Source of the DNA: Diphasiastrum complanatum
Lineage: Eukaryota > Streptophyta > Lycopodiopsida > Lycopodiales > Lycopodiaceae
Length of the DNA: 64,000 bases
NCBI GenBank assembly: GCA_029204225.1
Contig: CM055100.1
Coordinates: 35,115,645-35,179,644, forward strand
Reading direction: 5' to 3'
Of this stretch, positions 22,436 through 35,863 are shown one piece after another. Below the pieces are notes generated by a model. It worked only from the letters and a program-made list of their open reading frames with translations. It made no database searches and was not told the DNA's origin. The stretch's first letter is position 1. Every line of letters starts with the position of its first letter. The position numbers were made by a program, and so were the translations under genes.

Positions 22436-22769
22436 TTCGTACTAGTCAATTCCTTGCTACATTTGTAGCACATTTGATAGATATTTTTTGTTTCTTGGAA
22501 TGGACTAGTTGTACTGTGAAAACTATACTTGTCTATGAATTATAGGAAATAACAGCAGGTCTTTGCATCCCCATTAATGCTCGTAAACAATAATTTTTGT
22601 GACCTTATGAAAAAAACTTCTAGCTTGTAATAAAATGCTTTTTTTCCTAGATTAGCCTAAAATAAATTGTAGGGCTGATTTTTATTCATTGAGTATTTTT
22701 GCTTCAACTTCTAAGAGAGTATATCTATATTCAATAGACAGATTTTTGGGACAGCTGTCTACACTGGAA
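22436..22769. other. 3' flank of methylase-like gene
   Basis: Probable 3' UTR. AATAAAA-like words occur (TAATAAAATG near 22628 and AAAATAAATTG near 22661), compatible with plant polyadenylation, but none is decisive. Confidence 0.35.
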
Positions 22770-23410
22770 ACATGATATATGAAAATATCAAAATCCAAGA
22801 AAAGTCAGTAATAAGTGTTTCCACTAAAGGATTCACCCTATTACACACAGGACTTCTCCTTCAAATATTTCCACTTTGAGTGATAGAAACTACTATTTCA
22901 TCGAAATCCATTTATGCACTAGAGATATTCTAGGTTTAAGAAATTGAAACATTTTAACCTTAGAATCTATCGGAATTCCAAGTCTATTCACACAAGTAGT
23001 AATTTATATAACATAACAGTCTTTCAGAAGACTAACTTCATGCTGGAAAGAATCATATAATCAGTCTGATATCCTATATTCGAAAAATTACTAAGAAGTA
23101 AAGGATTAATTAAGAAAGCGAGAAATAGATTTGAAGGCCTCTGATTTTGTTAATAATGAGATACCACAATGGAATATAGATTAAACCTCAAAAATTTTCA
23201 AAATACCCACATTTGATTGAATGGTTTTCTTCTTTCCCATATCGCGACTAGGTACTAAAAGACACCATTGATCATCATATCTTTACAGTCCTAAAATTTC
23301 CTTTCCAAAATTACTGATGTCTCATACCATCAGCTTTTCCTTCCAAAAAATCCTTAGCCACTTTATCTGATATTCTGGAGATCCACTGATCATCTAGGTG
23401 TCCTATAATC
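22770..23410 (+). repeat. dispersed non-coding repeat, copy 1
   Basis: It aligns by eye, in the same orientation, with 45060-45730. Shared landmarks in order: AAAAGTCAGTAATRAGT, TGATAGAAAC, GGAA(G/A)GAATTATATGA-like text, TTAAGAAATT, GAGATACCA, GAAATTACTGATGTCTCATA (the other copy has GAAATCACTGACATCCCATA), CCTATAA. Unclassified; possibly a gypsy LTR or interior. Confidence 0.55.
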
Positions 23411-26090
23411 CCTATAGGAAATTATCTCTTGTTTCCAAAACACAGGAAAATCCCATTTATTTGGATGACTGGCATGCCTTTCAGATGAATACCCAAAATC
23501 CACATCTGATTATGTGACTTAGACATAAGAGTTAACATGGTTCAATATTACATCCTGATCCTTTCTAGTTAATGATAAGCTTCAAACCTCTGCTGATGCA
23601 TCAAACCTAGGGACAAGCTTCAGTTTACTAATAGATCCAATGTAATCCACGTATCAGATTCCACTTCTAAACCTCACAATTGACATTCAAAACTGCGGAT
23701 AACTCAATGGTTACAAAGATATCAATTACGAATTCAATTGAATGAATTCTTACCAGAAAATTAATAACCAATATTAAGCAACAATTTACAAGGATTACCA
23801 AAATCCTAACTGTGAAATATATTTCTCAATCACACTTACTACCTCCGATATAATTCACCATAAGATTTTACTGGAAATGAAATCAGTTATGTAATTCCCA
23901 TTATTACAAATTTTCCAATAAAATTTGACTGTTTTTTCTTTTTATTGACTAGTTTGGCAATACTCCGTTAATATTGACAAAACCTATCCAAACATAGAAT
24001 ATGAAATTACTTAAATGGAAATCCTACCAATAAGATTTCAGTAATTCTTGAACCGTATCTTGTCAGATTTATTGATTAGATAAATAATACTATTGCCACT
24101 CATCCAATCTGATTATTTTCTATTGTTTGACGACTTTAATTCAATTTAACGAGTATCTTGCACAAACGTTCACTTGAGTGATTTCTATCTATACATCGAT
24201 TAGAAAACTATCAGACAAGTAACTGATTTTAAATTTTAACCAATTTGAAATTCAACAAAAAGAAAAAATCAAATTTTAACTTTCAATCTGGAAGTTCCCA
24301 ACTCCAAAGTTAAAAATGACAGCACAATAAAAACCGTTGGCAATTCATTGTGGTTCCTTTTGTCAATTTTAACTTATCTATTACTGGAAAATAATTTAGA
24401 CATAGTGAAAACACTGTGATCAATTCTGACTGATAAACTCAATTTAATCAATTCACTAATCTAAACTAATTTCATAAATAACGATACGTAATTCGAAAAT
24501 TCTGACGGAAATACTGTTAGTATAAAAGACAATCGGAATATACAAAATCAAAACACTGTCCGATTCCTAATGTTACTAACCCAATGTCCGGCATGCAAAG
24601 CACACTACATCAGTCACAAACGTCGTTACGAATTTTTTTACGTAAACTTCAGTTTTACGAAACTTGTCAGCCATTAACACTGATTTGTGACCCAACCGTC
24701 CGAACACATGCGTATGACCACTCAAATCGATTGTAAATCCCTCATGCATGTCAGAATCACTCTGAGAATCAACATGCAACTAATCCATGCAAACACAGTA
24801 CTACAAATTAGGAAAATGACTGGCATGCAATCAAAACAATTCCAAATTTTGCCAATTTTACTCACAAAACTACAAGATGATTATAACTTTGACTACAGGA
24901 CACCAAATTGGGTACTGTAAAGCTCAATACAGAGGGAGACCAAGTGAACAAGATGCTTGCCATGTCAGCCTGCCACCTAAGCTTCACACGTGCGAGATTA
25001 GAGTTGTTAGAAATTTGTAGTAGGACGCACTTCCACAAGAAGGAATCATGCAAAAATGTGCTTACATAACTTCAAGACGTATTTCATAAGTATCAAGCTC
25101 AAAATTGATGCTACCAACAGTCTTAAACCATCAATTAGACTTTCATGACGCATTCATACTGATCCTAAGATGCAGTATAGGCTAAAAACCAAGATTTTTG
25201 ATTTGTAGAAGTCAAAATAGCTTTAAACTTGATGGAGATGGTGCATAAGCCATCGGCCATCAATTCACAAGCCTGATAGCTTGCTGAAAAGGTAAAAAGG
25301 AATGTTAATCATGCTGTAATTAATTCTAAAATGATCTCCTTATGGATTTGGAGAGATTCATCCCCCAAAAATTACCAAAAATGGTCATTTTTTAAACTTT
25401 TTTGACTTCTTGGAATTCTTGGTTCTAACTTCAGGAAAAGTTTCAAAAGACTTTGGTTCACCTCTTTACAAGCTCTACATGGTGTTTCACACCCACCTAC
25501 TATCCAACTTTATGAAAAAACAAGTAGAAATGATGATTTTTGGCTATTTTCCAATTTTTTCATCACCATAAAGTGGAAATTCATGACACACAACTCTTTT
25601 TCTAACGCATGCAAACCAATTCACAGAATTACAACCATCTGATTGATCTGATATTGCTGGATTTTGGTTCTTACTATCTATTTTGTGCCAAAAAGCATAA
25701 AAAACCAAACAATTTTGACCAAAACATAGCCTAGATTCTTAAATCATGGGAGAGAACCGACATGCATCATTAATTTCATCATTAATGAACCCTAAAACGA
25801 AAGTACACTTGCTGGAAAATTCAGATCTACCAAAGATTTGACCTACACATGAAAAAGCTCCAAAAAAGCATCACAAATTGGCCTTCAAGGACAATTTTCC
25901 ATAAAACCACAAAGAATCCAAAGAGTAATGGATCTTGACAACATGCAAATTGAAACTGGAATAGTACACCCACTTGCAACCTTGCTATCCACCTTGGAGG
26001 AGAATTTCTAACTAACAGCTTGATGTACTGGAATACCGTGTATCCAGAACTAGGAGTATACTGAATCCTACTTACTGGTCATGGACATAA
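23411..26090. other. gene-free AT-rich DNA
   Basis: No frame above ~75 codons and no recognisable domain on either strand. The run is about 2.7 kb. Confidence 0.55.
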
Positions 26091-26108
26091 CAGAGAGAGA
26101 GGAAGAAC

Positions 26109-26139
<31 letters not shown>

Positions 26140-26361
26140 CATCGTGAGAACCGCGAGTGAGAGAGAGAGAGGAACCGTGAAAAGAACCGGGAGAACCGCG
26201 AGAGAGAGAGCACCGTGAGAACCATGAGAGAGAGAGAGAGAGAGAGAGCACCGTTGAAGCATTGATATAGATGTTATAGCATCCACCATTGAGAGAGAGG
26301 AACCGTGAGAACCGTGGAAGCGGTTCCTCTCTCTCAACGGTTCTCACGGTGAGTGAGAGCA

Positions 26362-26416
<55 letters not shown>

Positions 26417-26470
26417 ATCGTGAGAACTGTGAGCGAGAGAGAGGGAGAACCGTGAGTGAGAGAGGATACA
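26091..26470. repeat. GA array with AACCGTGAGA-type words (array 2)
   Basis: (GA)n at 26112-26139 and 26365-26415, with repeated GAACCGTGAGAACCG words as in array 1. A perfect hairpin has 17-nt arms at 26289-26305 and 26321-26337 and a 15-nt loop. Apparent frames are low complexity. Confidence 0.85.
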
Positions 26471-27201
26471 CTTTAGAGAACTACACAGATTCGATTAAAA
26501 CCAAGTAAATTGATTCTAGTGTACTATGACATTTTATCATTGATCACAATTTGGCTCAACACTACAAGTAAGACACTTAGATTGAGTTGATTGTGGTAGG
26601 TAGCGACTACAACTTGAATGTTCTCCCACTTCGATCATTTCATAGTAATTCTAAATTCAAAGGTCAGTTGTGTGACTTTTGCAGCCACACCATTTTGACA
26701 CACACAAGTTAAATCACCAGTTTCATGTTGAGCAATGTACAATGGTCACTGGTCTTGCATCATAATTTTGTATTCATTACATATAAACCATGCATTCATA
26801 GCTTCAAGCAAAATCATCGGTTAGAATTTAGATTAGCTTGATGATATATCTATTGAATTACAGAAAACAATCATTTTGAAAGGTTCTCGAGACTTGAAAA
26901 AACGGTCATTAAAAACATAAAATGTCATTTTTTGCATAAAATAGAATATTAGTACAAAATGGTTCTAATCTCAGGAATCTTGCACCATTGCCTCATTTAC
27001 AGCTCTTAAAGTAGTGCTGACAACTCAATTACAAAAAGAGTACCAATATACTGAATAGATTAAACAGACAAAAAGAGTATCTCCACCTTTTTGAAACTAA
27101 AATCACAGGTTGGCCAAACTGTGTTATAACTTATGATGCAGCTCTTGGCTAACTTTTAAATAAGGAGCTAAAACCTAGGGATAACTGGTGGTTGAATTGT
27201 G
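26471..27201. other. non-coding DNA, 3' flank of the MPB2C-like gene
   Basis: No gene seen. It should contain the 3' UTR of the minus-strand gene ending at 27202. Confidence 0.4.
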
Positions 27202-28024
27202 TCAAAAAAGAGGAAAACCTAATGTTTGAGAAGTTAAAGCATCACCTCTCTTGGATAACAAGGGAGGTTGCATTAAGAAGGTTTGCAGTTGCATTCGAAG
27301 TTCTGCTGCAAGAGTCAGAGCCTCTTCTCCAGGCTTTTCCCTTGCCGCAACAACAGCTGCCAAATACATTCTTCTTGCCGACTCCATGTTTGTGAACTCC
27401 TCGCATGATTTTCCTGTACTTGACACAGACATCTGATGTTGCTCATCTTGATCCAATTCAATACCTTGTGCATTGGCATTGTCTAAATCTGCCCCATTTA
27501 AATCTACAGCTTCAAGCTGATATCTAAGCGCTGTCACTTGACACCGAAGCCCATCCAACTCTTCTTCCATCCGAAAGGTCTTGTCATTCTTTCGTAAAAC
27601 ATCACCTTGCAGCCGTCCCAAAAGTGTGCTCATACCCTCAATTTCATGCTGAAGGTGAACATGTATTAAATCAAGGTTGCATAAAAGAAGACAATCCCAA
27701 AATACTTTGACATAAGCTCACAGGAGATAATTACAGCCATAGGAATGTATCTCTTTCGTATGGATGTGTTCCCTTTGCTTGACCGAAGTAAGATAAAAAC
27801 ATTTCTTGAACCGAAAAAACATAACAATCACAAAAGAGTTCTTTGCACAAAACAACAGAATTTGCCTTCTTTCTCATATTGATTGAGTCTCACAAAGCAA
27901 GCAGAAAGAAACCACAATACTAGACACCTCTAGCTACTCGGTACAATCAATACAAAGAAATATCTGAGTATCTAAATATTGACACTAGCTTAGTTCTCCA
28001 AAAATAAAGGCCACCACATGGGAC

Positions 28025-28115
<91 letters not shown>

Positions 28116-31100
28116 CGTGTGTTTAACTGATACACATTCTTCACTCTTCACCCACCATGGTGGTGGGACACTGTGAGACCCCAACAGTTGCATAAAGAAT
28201 AACTTCATCGAACGAAGAATGTCAACAAAGATCTTATATCTTAATTTAAGAAAAAATGACGTATAATTACAACAGATAGAATGACTTCTCAGATACCTGC
28301 TGTTCAGAAAGCCGTAATTGTACAGAATGAGCAAGATACTCTTTCTTCGTCAATTCTTGTTGCAACTCTTCAATCTTATTCTGAAGTTGTTCATTTGTCT
28401 TAGTCACAGCATCATGTGCATCATCATATGTCCGAACAGCCTGCAAAAGTTGGTCTTTTTCTGATAGTTTTTGTTTCAGCTCTTCAATCTGATTCTGTAG
28501 CTGCAGAGTATGCTGATTGGCAGACTGGTTATGATAAGATTGATCATTTGATTCATGACCATTCTCTGTTTCAACCTTTGTCAGGACATTCTCTTGCTCT
28601 TCCCACCTTGGACCATCACCTTTTACCTCGCCAGGTTTGGAACTCTTCTGCTGTTTATTCTTATTGGTCTTGAGTGGGCTTTCCTGTACCAAAAAGGTTT
28701 CACAGATTTCCATGACTGAAAGTGCATGTATTTCAGGAGCGGCAAGAAGATCGATAAGGACAATGAGTTCTTTGTGAACTACATCTCTGATACAAATGAC
28801 AAAAGGGGTACCTTTCTTGCAGGACCATCACGGGGTGGCGCAGGGGTATATACTAACGAAGCATGGTGAGAAAATGACCTTCGCTGATTTCCCCGTTGAT
28901 CCTGCATGGCACTTTACCTCATTAATTTCCTCATGATCCGCCTATATACACTGCCAACTATTCACTGGCAGTTGATAATCATGAATCACATACGCAAGAT
29001 CATTTACAAACATACTGGAGAGGCTGTGCTCATCATTTCAGCAGCTCAATCATTTTAGATGCAAGATAACACATGCAGATGGAAAATAGACATCTAGTGT
29101 AAGCTCAATTTTTCCAGATATTGAATCTGTAAAATTCACTCAGAATGAAAGTTGCTGGACTTAGTTCCTGTTTCTAATTTCACAAGCTCGCTCTCCAATA
29201 TATTGGCTCTAACTTAGTATACTTGGTCATTTGCTACTTTGCCCCCAAAGATCCACAATTCAGACAATTAGTGTGGATGAGGCCCATTTCAAAACAGAAA
29301 TTCTCCTCTTGGTGAAGGGGGCTTCAATGGGCTTATGAGCAAGGAGCAAGTTGAACTTCCTAACTTAGGAGATGATCCTCTTTGGTTAGATGAATTAACA
29401 TTGTCCAAAATCAATAGCGAAGACTTTTGGAAGAGTTGTCTACAGCTATTGTACACTATGGTAAAGAGTTATTAAAGTTGGATCATACATGAATTCATTA
29501 ATTGCAATAGATTGCGTAGATGGCCACTTCCAAGGAATACACTTGTACCTCACAACAGACTATCAAAAAATAGTGTTCATTTTACCCCTCATGTATAGGC
29601 CATGCATGCAAGCTATTGTAAGGGCCTATTCTATTTAGGTTAGTTATAGATCTATGCATGTAGTAGGACTAATATAGAATTGAGTTAACTTGGACATATA
29701 TCAAGTATAGGAGATCTAGGTTAAGCTTTATGCTTTAGTTTTTGCTTTTGCCTAAGTAAAAGATAGAACAATATTATTTAATGAGGACCTGGGTCCAGGC
29801 AACCTAATAGCCTCAAGAATGTCATAAGAAAGTGCCATCATGCAAGATCCCAAAAAGTGACATATCCAAAGCCAGTCGAATGGCCCAGGAATACCATAGA
29901 AAAATGTAAATGTGACAACCATAGCAGCAAGTATGCCACGTCGTCGGAGGCCAAGCAATTTGTAGCAACATGAGTGCCAAGGAATTTGAACTATAAATAG
30001 ATTACCTTCACAAACAACTAGAAGGAACATCTGTGCAACAACCCAAGGTGTTTGTAATGCCCAAGAATGTATAGTAGCATCCAGAAAAATAGGATCAACA
30101 TTCCAATGAATCCATAAAGCACAAGAGTATAACATCAGCAGCAATTGGAGCAAATCCATATATGAAAGGACAAAGATATGGAAGCATACATGGATATATA
30201 AGCAGCACATCAAGATAAACAGCAACGATCAACTATGGAATACAATCTGAACAAGGCCTAAATATAGTCTATAGTCCAGGCACTCAAGAGCAGCACCAAG
30301 ACACTCAACATCAGCATCAAGAGTGGTATCAACATCGACCTGTATCTCCTGATCAGCTACTAGATTTGAACCATCCTGAGAATCACATGTTTGTTGACGC
30401 ATGTGAAAAAGATCTGGCTGAGTAGTACGCCACGTAGGATCGATCATGGCTTGACGAAGAGCAGTGGTAAATGTAGTCCGTGCAGCATCAATGTAAAAGT
30501 CAAAAGTCTGTGTCTGGAACCGAGCACTAAATGCTTGTGCAAAAAGCAAATCTGAGACGGTATAGCAACAATTATTTGTTAAATAACATGACTATGAAAA
30601 ATGCGACTTCTGCGACTCAATAAACTAGACACTGACTTGCAAAAACACCAATGCAACTAATAGAACTCAATATAGAGTGAACTAGATGTTCAAAGAGCTT
30701 TACAACGAAGGGAGCAGACTCTTGTCATCACTCCAGTCATGCTCAAGGAACACAAATCACACTAGTAGTAAACACAACAAAAAGTATCTAGCAAATGAAA
30801 TGATAAGTGCGCTGCCAAATAAGGGAAATGCAGCAAAAGATAGGTACCGACTGGTTGCTGCCCCGAAAAACTAGCAAAACAGCCTCCAGAGAAGATGATG
30901 ATACTGCAAAAGAGCCTAAAAACCAACAAGCAGAAGTGTGCAAAAATATGTCAATGTCACCTCCATGTAGGCGTTGCAAATAGGTGCATATGCTGCCCCA
31001 AAATAAAAATCAGCAAGCTAGTGCTGCAGCAGCATAGGTACTGCTCATAAAATCCACCAGGACAGCTACCAAAAAAGATAGTGGTTGCAAAAATAGCCGC

Positions 31101-33869
31101 CAAAAATGATCCAGGAGGGGAAACTTGGCATTCCCACCAAGGAAAGTGCTCTTATACCAAGCTAAGAATGCATCTAGAGATTTAGCATGAAAGATAGCAA
31201 AAAGCATTCTTAAAAGTGGCAAAATAAACATTTACACGAATTCTCCAACAAAGAAGATTAATGAAATCAAAGGTTGCCAATAGCTTAGGTGGATCTCCAC
31301 AAAGATCTCCAATACAAAGATGGAACTCCCCTATACAAAGGGCTCCAAACTCCAAACTCATGACCAACTAATGAATAGCCTTAGTGGCTATTTATACTAA
31401 GCAAAAGCTGCCCCCCTTCAATTGACTAGGAGGGAAATATGAAGATTCAAATATCAGGGCCTAAATTAGGAACCATGTAAAATAGTGTTCTGAGGCCTGC
31501 CAAATGTAAAAGAAAGTGCATGGCCAAAAAATAGAGAAGTATGGACTATGTGTGTCCTTAACACATGGTGCATGATAGATGAAAAATATCTAGGTTATAG
31601 GAATCTACTCTCACAAAGATTGAGAACCTTTGTTCTCAGCACCAGTTAAGAGCAAAAAAAGGGTAGATTTTCATACAACCTCTGATTTGATTATGAATGC
31701 AACATGGCTAAAAAAAACCTAAAACAAAGAGTTGACTAGGAAGCAGATGCCATTGTTCATAAGTAGTTTCTAAAACATTATACTTTACGAGAAGTAGGCA
31801 AGACACATCTTCTATTACTTGGCAAAAGAACTCCAACCCTTTTGGAGCAATGTCTTCAAATCGGTAGCTGATTGGTTTGATTAGAACTAGTTCTAGTTGA
31901 CTTCCAAAGAATGAATAGGGAGCGTATGAAAGGTCTCCGAAATAGTAATGAAAACAGTATATCTAAATACTTTGACCTGAAATGCATGCGATGAAATATT
32001 TAGGCGCATAGATACAACTAAATGTCAAGAGAGAGAGAGAGAGAGAGAGAGATGTATGAGCACTAAGTGTTCAAAAATCGATATTCATCTGTATTTGAAG
32101 GATGAGTCTTCCGATGCTTGGGGGCAAAAAACGATGTCGTAACAAAGTGCAAATCGAAGATGTGCTCATATCTGCAAGGGGCCACCTGTGTAGATATATT
32201 GCCACAAACTTGCACATCCACCTTTTTGTGGCTAAGGTGGCATATCCTAGCGTAATGACCACATGATCCCACGCAAAATCTCTTGCCCTCACCATTTCTT
32301 AAGAAGTCTTGACTTTTGATCTTAGGTGTGATTCCCAGATTCCTATATTCTTCCTAATCCCTGTTTCTCAAATCTTCTGTTATCAAAATTGTGACCAGCA
32401 GGTTATGACAAGATTCAGGGTTTTATCATGGACATAATAATGCTTTTGACTTGCATAGAGCATCAAAAGTCCCAAAACTGTTTTTCAAAATTTCATTGGC
32501 TGCTTTGTGGATAAGTCATCAGATGCAAACTCCTAAACCCAAGTCAAAAGCTCAATAAAATATGCACTTCTACACAACTTTATTGATAACATTGAGGAAC
32601 GAGAAGAAATTAGAATGGAAGTTAAATAAGGTCAGATTCAGATAAAGATCCCCTGGAACATTGCACTTCTAATGTAATCTCATGACCGACTAAACAAAGG
32701 ATAAAGACGAATGGTGCCTGACTACCTAAATCGACGTATTTTTAAGCACAAAAGATGCTTCAATTCAAAGGGTGAAACATTTTTTACACGGAAAAATCAA
32801 TGCCTGGTTCTTGAGCCATCAAGCAGAATGTCGTTGGTCAATGAAGAGCATTTGCATAAATGATTCCATCTTTAACTTAAACTCACCAACTCAATTGATG
32901 GATATACTGCTTTGATGCAGATATCCCTTTTGGACCTCATGCAACAACTTATAAACTATAGGGGCACTAGATCTATACAGATGCAGCAGCTGATTGAAAT
33001 TCACTGGGGAAACTCTAAAATGCAGAGACTTGTACATTAGTCTCTCTTTAGCTGCATGACATGAAACAAACTGCATGCAAGAGACAAATAAAAACCCTCC
33101 CGCGGAGTGTAGAGCAAACCATAAAAGATTCCATGAGAGGTATCATCTCCACCAAGTTCTGATAGAGATCTTTATCTATGTTGCCAACAGTCGAAATTCC
33201 TCCGTGCATTTCCATTTCTTTCAAAAAACTAGGCTTCTGCCCTGTACCCCGTTCCCAGCCTTTGAACTGCTGGATCCAATCAGATAAGCAGGAATTCTCT
33301 AGTCCTTCTCTGTTTTCTTGGATTGCCCCTGGTCCAATGCCCTCCCTCCACTTCTCTTTTGTATAAAAGTGATCATCGGCTCCATTACTCACTGCCAAGT
33401 AGCCTGAAGAAACATTATTGCCGGCAGAAACATGCATGCCAATATTGCAGCCCTCTGATGGAAAAGAGCTGTCCTCAGAAACATCAAACGTGCCAAGCTG
33501 GTGATTGAGAGCAGGAGGCTCTTCTGATAGATGGCTCAAAGAGATAGTGTCAGAAGAGGCAGAAGCATTACCAGAACTTGTCCACTTCATAAAATCGTGC
33601 GGAAGCAGATCCTTATGGATTTTTGGCCTCAGATACTCCGAGATAGAGCTTTGGCTACTGCCACTACCCTCATCCTCTGAATAGGGCTCAAGTTTCCGGT
33701 TACTTGCTCCTGAATTGTGTCCGTTGCAATGCTCCTGAATGTCTGCTAGTCTATTCTTCTTCCAAGGACTGTTCAAATGATTCTGTACTGATCCCACTCT
33801 AAACTTGTCTTCGTCTGAGAAGCTTCCTGACAACAAACCGCTCCTGGAACTCTTCTTCGATGCTGCCAT
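27202..33869 (-). CDS. coiled-coil protein, MPB2C-like (spliced, four exons)
   Basis: Exons on the minus strand by my splice model: 33869-33120, 28901-28812, 28683-28297 and 27648-27202. All junctions are phase 0 with GT-AG ends, giving 557 residues from the ATG at 33869. The first ~225 residues are Ser-rich and acidic, probably disordered. Residues ~235-250 read LYQNLVEMIPLMESFM and run on into exon 2 (DQRGN..., SLVYTPAPPRDG). Exon 3 is hydrophilic and then a heptad coiled coil (LQLQNQIEELKQKLSEKDQL, NKIEELQQEL), continuing in exon 4 (RMEEELDGLRCQVTALRYQL). The end has YLAAVVAAREKPGEEALTLA and AAELRMQLQTFL. From memory this layout fits MPB2C, a plant microtubule-associated protein that binds viral movement protein and KNOTTED1-type factors. 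I have not aligned it. An alternative is another plant coiled-coil family. A donor near the end of exon 4 could add a further exon. Confidence 0.68.
28031..28112. repeat. (GA)n microsatellite in intron 3 of the MPB2C-like gene
   Basis: About 82 bp of GA with one C interruption at 28061. It lies inside the 648-bp intron between the coiled-coil exons. Confidence 0.95.
31148..31410 (-). mobile_element. LTR-retroelement remnant (LTR end and PBS) in intron
   Basis: Read on the minus strand there is a TAGTATAAATAG box (complement of 31390-31401), about 230 bp of LTR-like text, then TGGTATAAGAGC (31159-31148), one change from the plant copia PBS TGGTATCAGAGC. The leader continues leftwards to about 30.9 kb. 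No gag or pol is seen, so it may be a non-autonomous or truncated element. Confidence 0.45.
32029..32051. repeat. short (GA)n microsatellite
   Basis: About 23 bp of GA repeat in intron 1 of the MPB2C-like gene. Confidence 0.9.
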
Positions 33870-34739
33870 GCATCAGCTGGCGTTCACTTAGTTACTCTTA
33901 GATCTCCAGAGACAGAGCCATCTAAAGCGGGCCGGCCTGGATATTCATTCCTGTTTGGACTTGCAAGTTTTGAGTAGACTTTGTAGGCAGAAGAAGGCCA
34001 AGATCACATGCTGCTACCCTTGATGCTATGATGTGCTTGTGAAAGATTCCAGGTCTTCGTGTAAGGACAAAGAACAAGAAAATGACACAGATAAAATGAC
34101 ACCAGATCTTTCTTCAGACTCGAGTCTCGCTAGTCTTTTTAATACATGGGGTCCACAAGCCTGTTCATATCTCTAGTTTGAAAGTCTCACTTGCTGTTTC
34201 CCGAAGAAATAATATACCAGTTGCAACAAAGAAGAAATTACGTACCATTAGTTAAGATTCTGATTCTTTCTTGCCTCCTGCATGCTTATTATTCCCGTAA
34301 GCATGAACCAGACTCAAGAGCGTTGAGCTCTGAATCCAAAAAAATACTACTCACAACAGATGCAAGCAAGCATCCAGAGAACGCTCAATCCACAATGCAA
34401 CCTAATCCGTCGAACAGAAACTGAACTGTAGTCCGTGTGGCCTTCCTGCTGCAAACAAACTCACCACTGCCACTTCCTCATCGCCACAGACAAGATCAAA
34501 CAGAGTTGTTATCTTGGCACACAGCGAGCCAGCGCTAGGTCGCTTTCTTTGCCTTTACGCCTCTCGCTATCTCTCACAACAACCAAACTCGTGCAAAGTT
34601 TTGGCACAAAACTTATTATTATTGAGTTTTTGAAACATCACGCATTTCTGCAAATCAAACGATGCTTACGCTGCAAATCTTCTTCTCTGAATCATGCTTC
34701 CAATGAAATCACCTCATATCTTTTATTTCTCGTATCTTT

Positions 34740-34784
<45 letters not shown>

Positions 34785-34960
34785 CGCATCAGTTTTTGCT
34801 TTCGAGTAAAGGAAATGCCGATCGATCGATCGATCGATCTCTCTCTCTCTCTCTCTCTCTCGTGCATTCCTAACGACAGGTACGATTTTACACCAACCCC
34901 CTTGGATTGTCGCCAGCTGGCAGATTGACACTTGGAGCCTTTTCAATCGCTTATCTTATA
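33870..34960 (-). promoter_or_regulatory. 5' leader/promoter region of the MPB2C-like gene
   Basis: Upstream of the ATG at 33869. (CT)n tracts at 34744-34782 and 34838-34861 (GA on the gene strand) and a (GATC)5 run at 34819-34838 fit a simple-repeat-rich 5' UTR. On the minus strand CGTTTTATAAGAT (34964-34952) resembles a TATA box, which would put the transcript start near 34.92 kb. Not proven. Confidence 0.35.
34744..34861. repeat. (TC)n - (GATC)n - (CT)n compound microsatellite
   Basis: (TC)~20 at 34744-34782, five GATC units around 34819-34838, then (CT)12 at 34838-34861. Confidence 0.9.
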
Positions 34961-35863
34961 AAACGTGGCAGCATCCGAGCGCTAGTAGTAGAATCCAACG
35001 GTGGCTAGCTTTGAATCTTGGATTGCTGTTAAAGTACGTTGGGATTGGCAGGTATTGTTGCCAGACAGCTTCCAGCCAATCAACCAGGTTCGCTTGTGAC
35101 CCTCTTGCCCTGCTCACTTCCGAACCTCCTGACACCACCAACACGGAAGTTCAAAATCCGGCCTGGTACCTACCTACCTACCTACCTTACTAATTACTCA
35201 TCTACTTGTGCAATATGACTCTGATTTTTAATTCTTCTTAGATCACCTTTTCATGCTCACTCATTCACCCGAAAAGATGACATAAATCAGTATCACGGGT
35301 CAAAGAACTGGTGAACCAATTTGCACAAAACTCAAAAATTAGTGCTGGAGAGAACAATCCACTCGTTCAGCTAGGAAATGGTTTAGGGTTTAGGGTGACA
35401 CTGCACCCATGTGAATGGGCCACATGGAAAGAGCCTTTTAGACTTTAGCGGGCGTTGGCTTTATGCATGAATGATAGGATGGCTAGTATACAATGATGGT
35501 ATTGCTTGTATTTGGTGTTGGCCCTTTTCTTGATGTTACACATTCTGTGAGTCGATTGGGAGTTAAGATCTTTCTCGATGTTACACATTTTGTGAGTTAA
35601 GTTCTTCTTGCCCATTTGTGATGCAACCTATCTACTCTTCAAAAGATTCTTTCACATTATTGAAGATGATTAAATCTTGCATTCTTTCACCTCACCTTTA
35701 AATCTTGCAAATGTCGTACTTCATCAAGAAATTTTGAAATAGCCGCAATCTGTAAATACAAAGTTGCTCATATAACATTTACTCTCACATTAAAAGTGAC
35801 TTCATCGTACTCTTTTTTGCATATTATGGAATTTAATGGTGCCCTTGCCCATTTTTTAGCATT
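34961..35863. other. non-coding DNA with telomere-like word and CCTA run
   Basis: (CTAC)5-type run at 35169-35187 and GTTTAGGGTTTAGGGT at 35381-35396 (two plant telomere-type units). No gene. Confidence 0.5.

Larger units (their letters stand above)
28902..33119 (-). other. 4.2-kb first intron of the MPB2C-like gene
   Basis: It holds no exon I can support. It contains two open but unrecognised minus-strand stretches (29752-30225, hydrophobic and Leu/Cys-rich; 30229-30549) and the LTR/PBS remnant at 31.15-31.4 kb. The size is probably due to retroelement insertion. Confidence 0.5.

Noticed and set aside
29752-30225. 157-residue hydrophobic minus-strand frame as a membrane protein
   Set aside because: Composition is Leu/Cys/Trp-rich without clear helices or a family; it lies in an intron near an LTR remnant.
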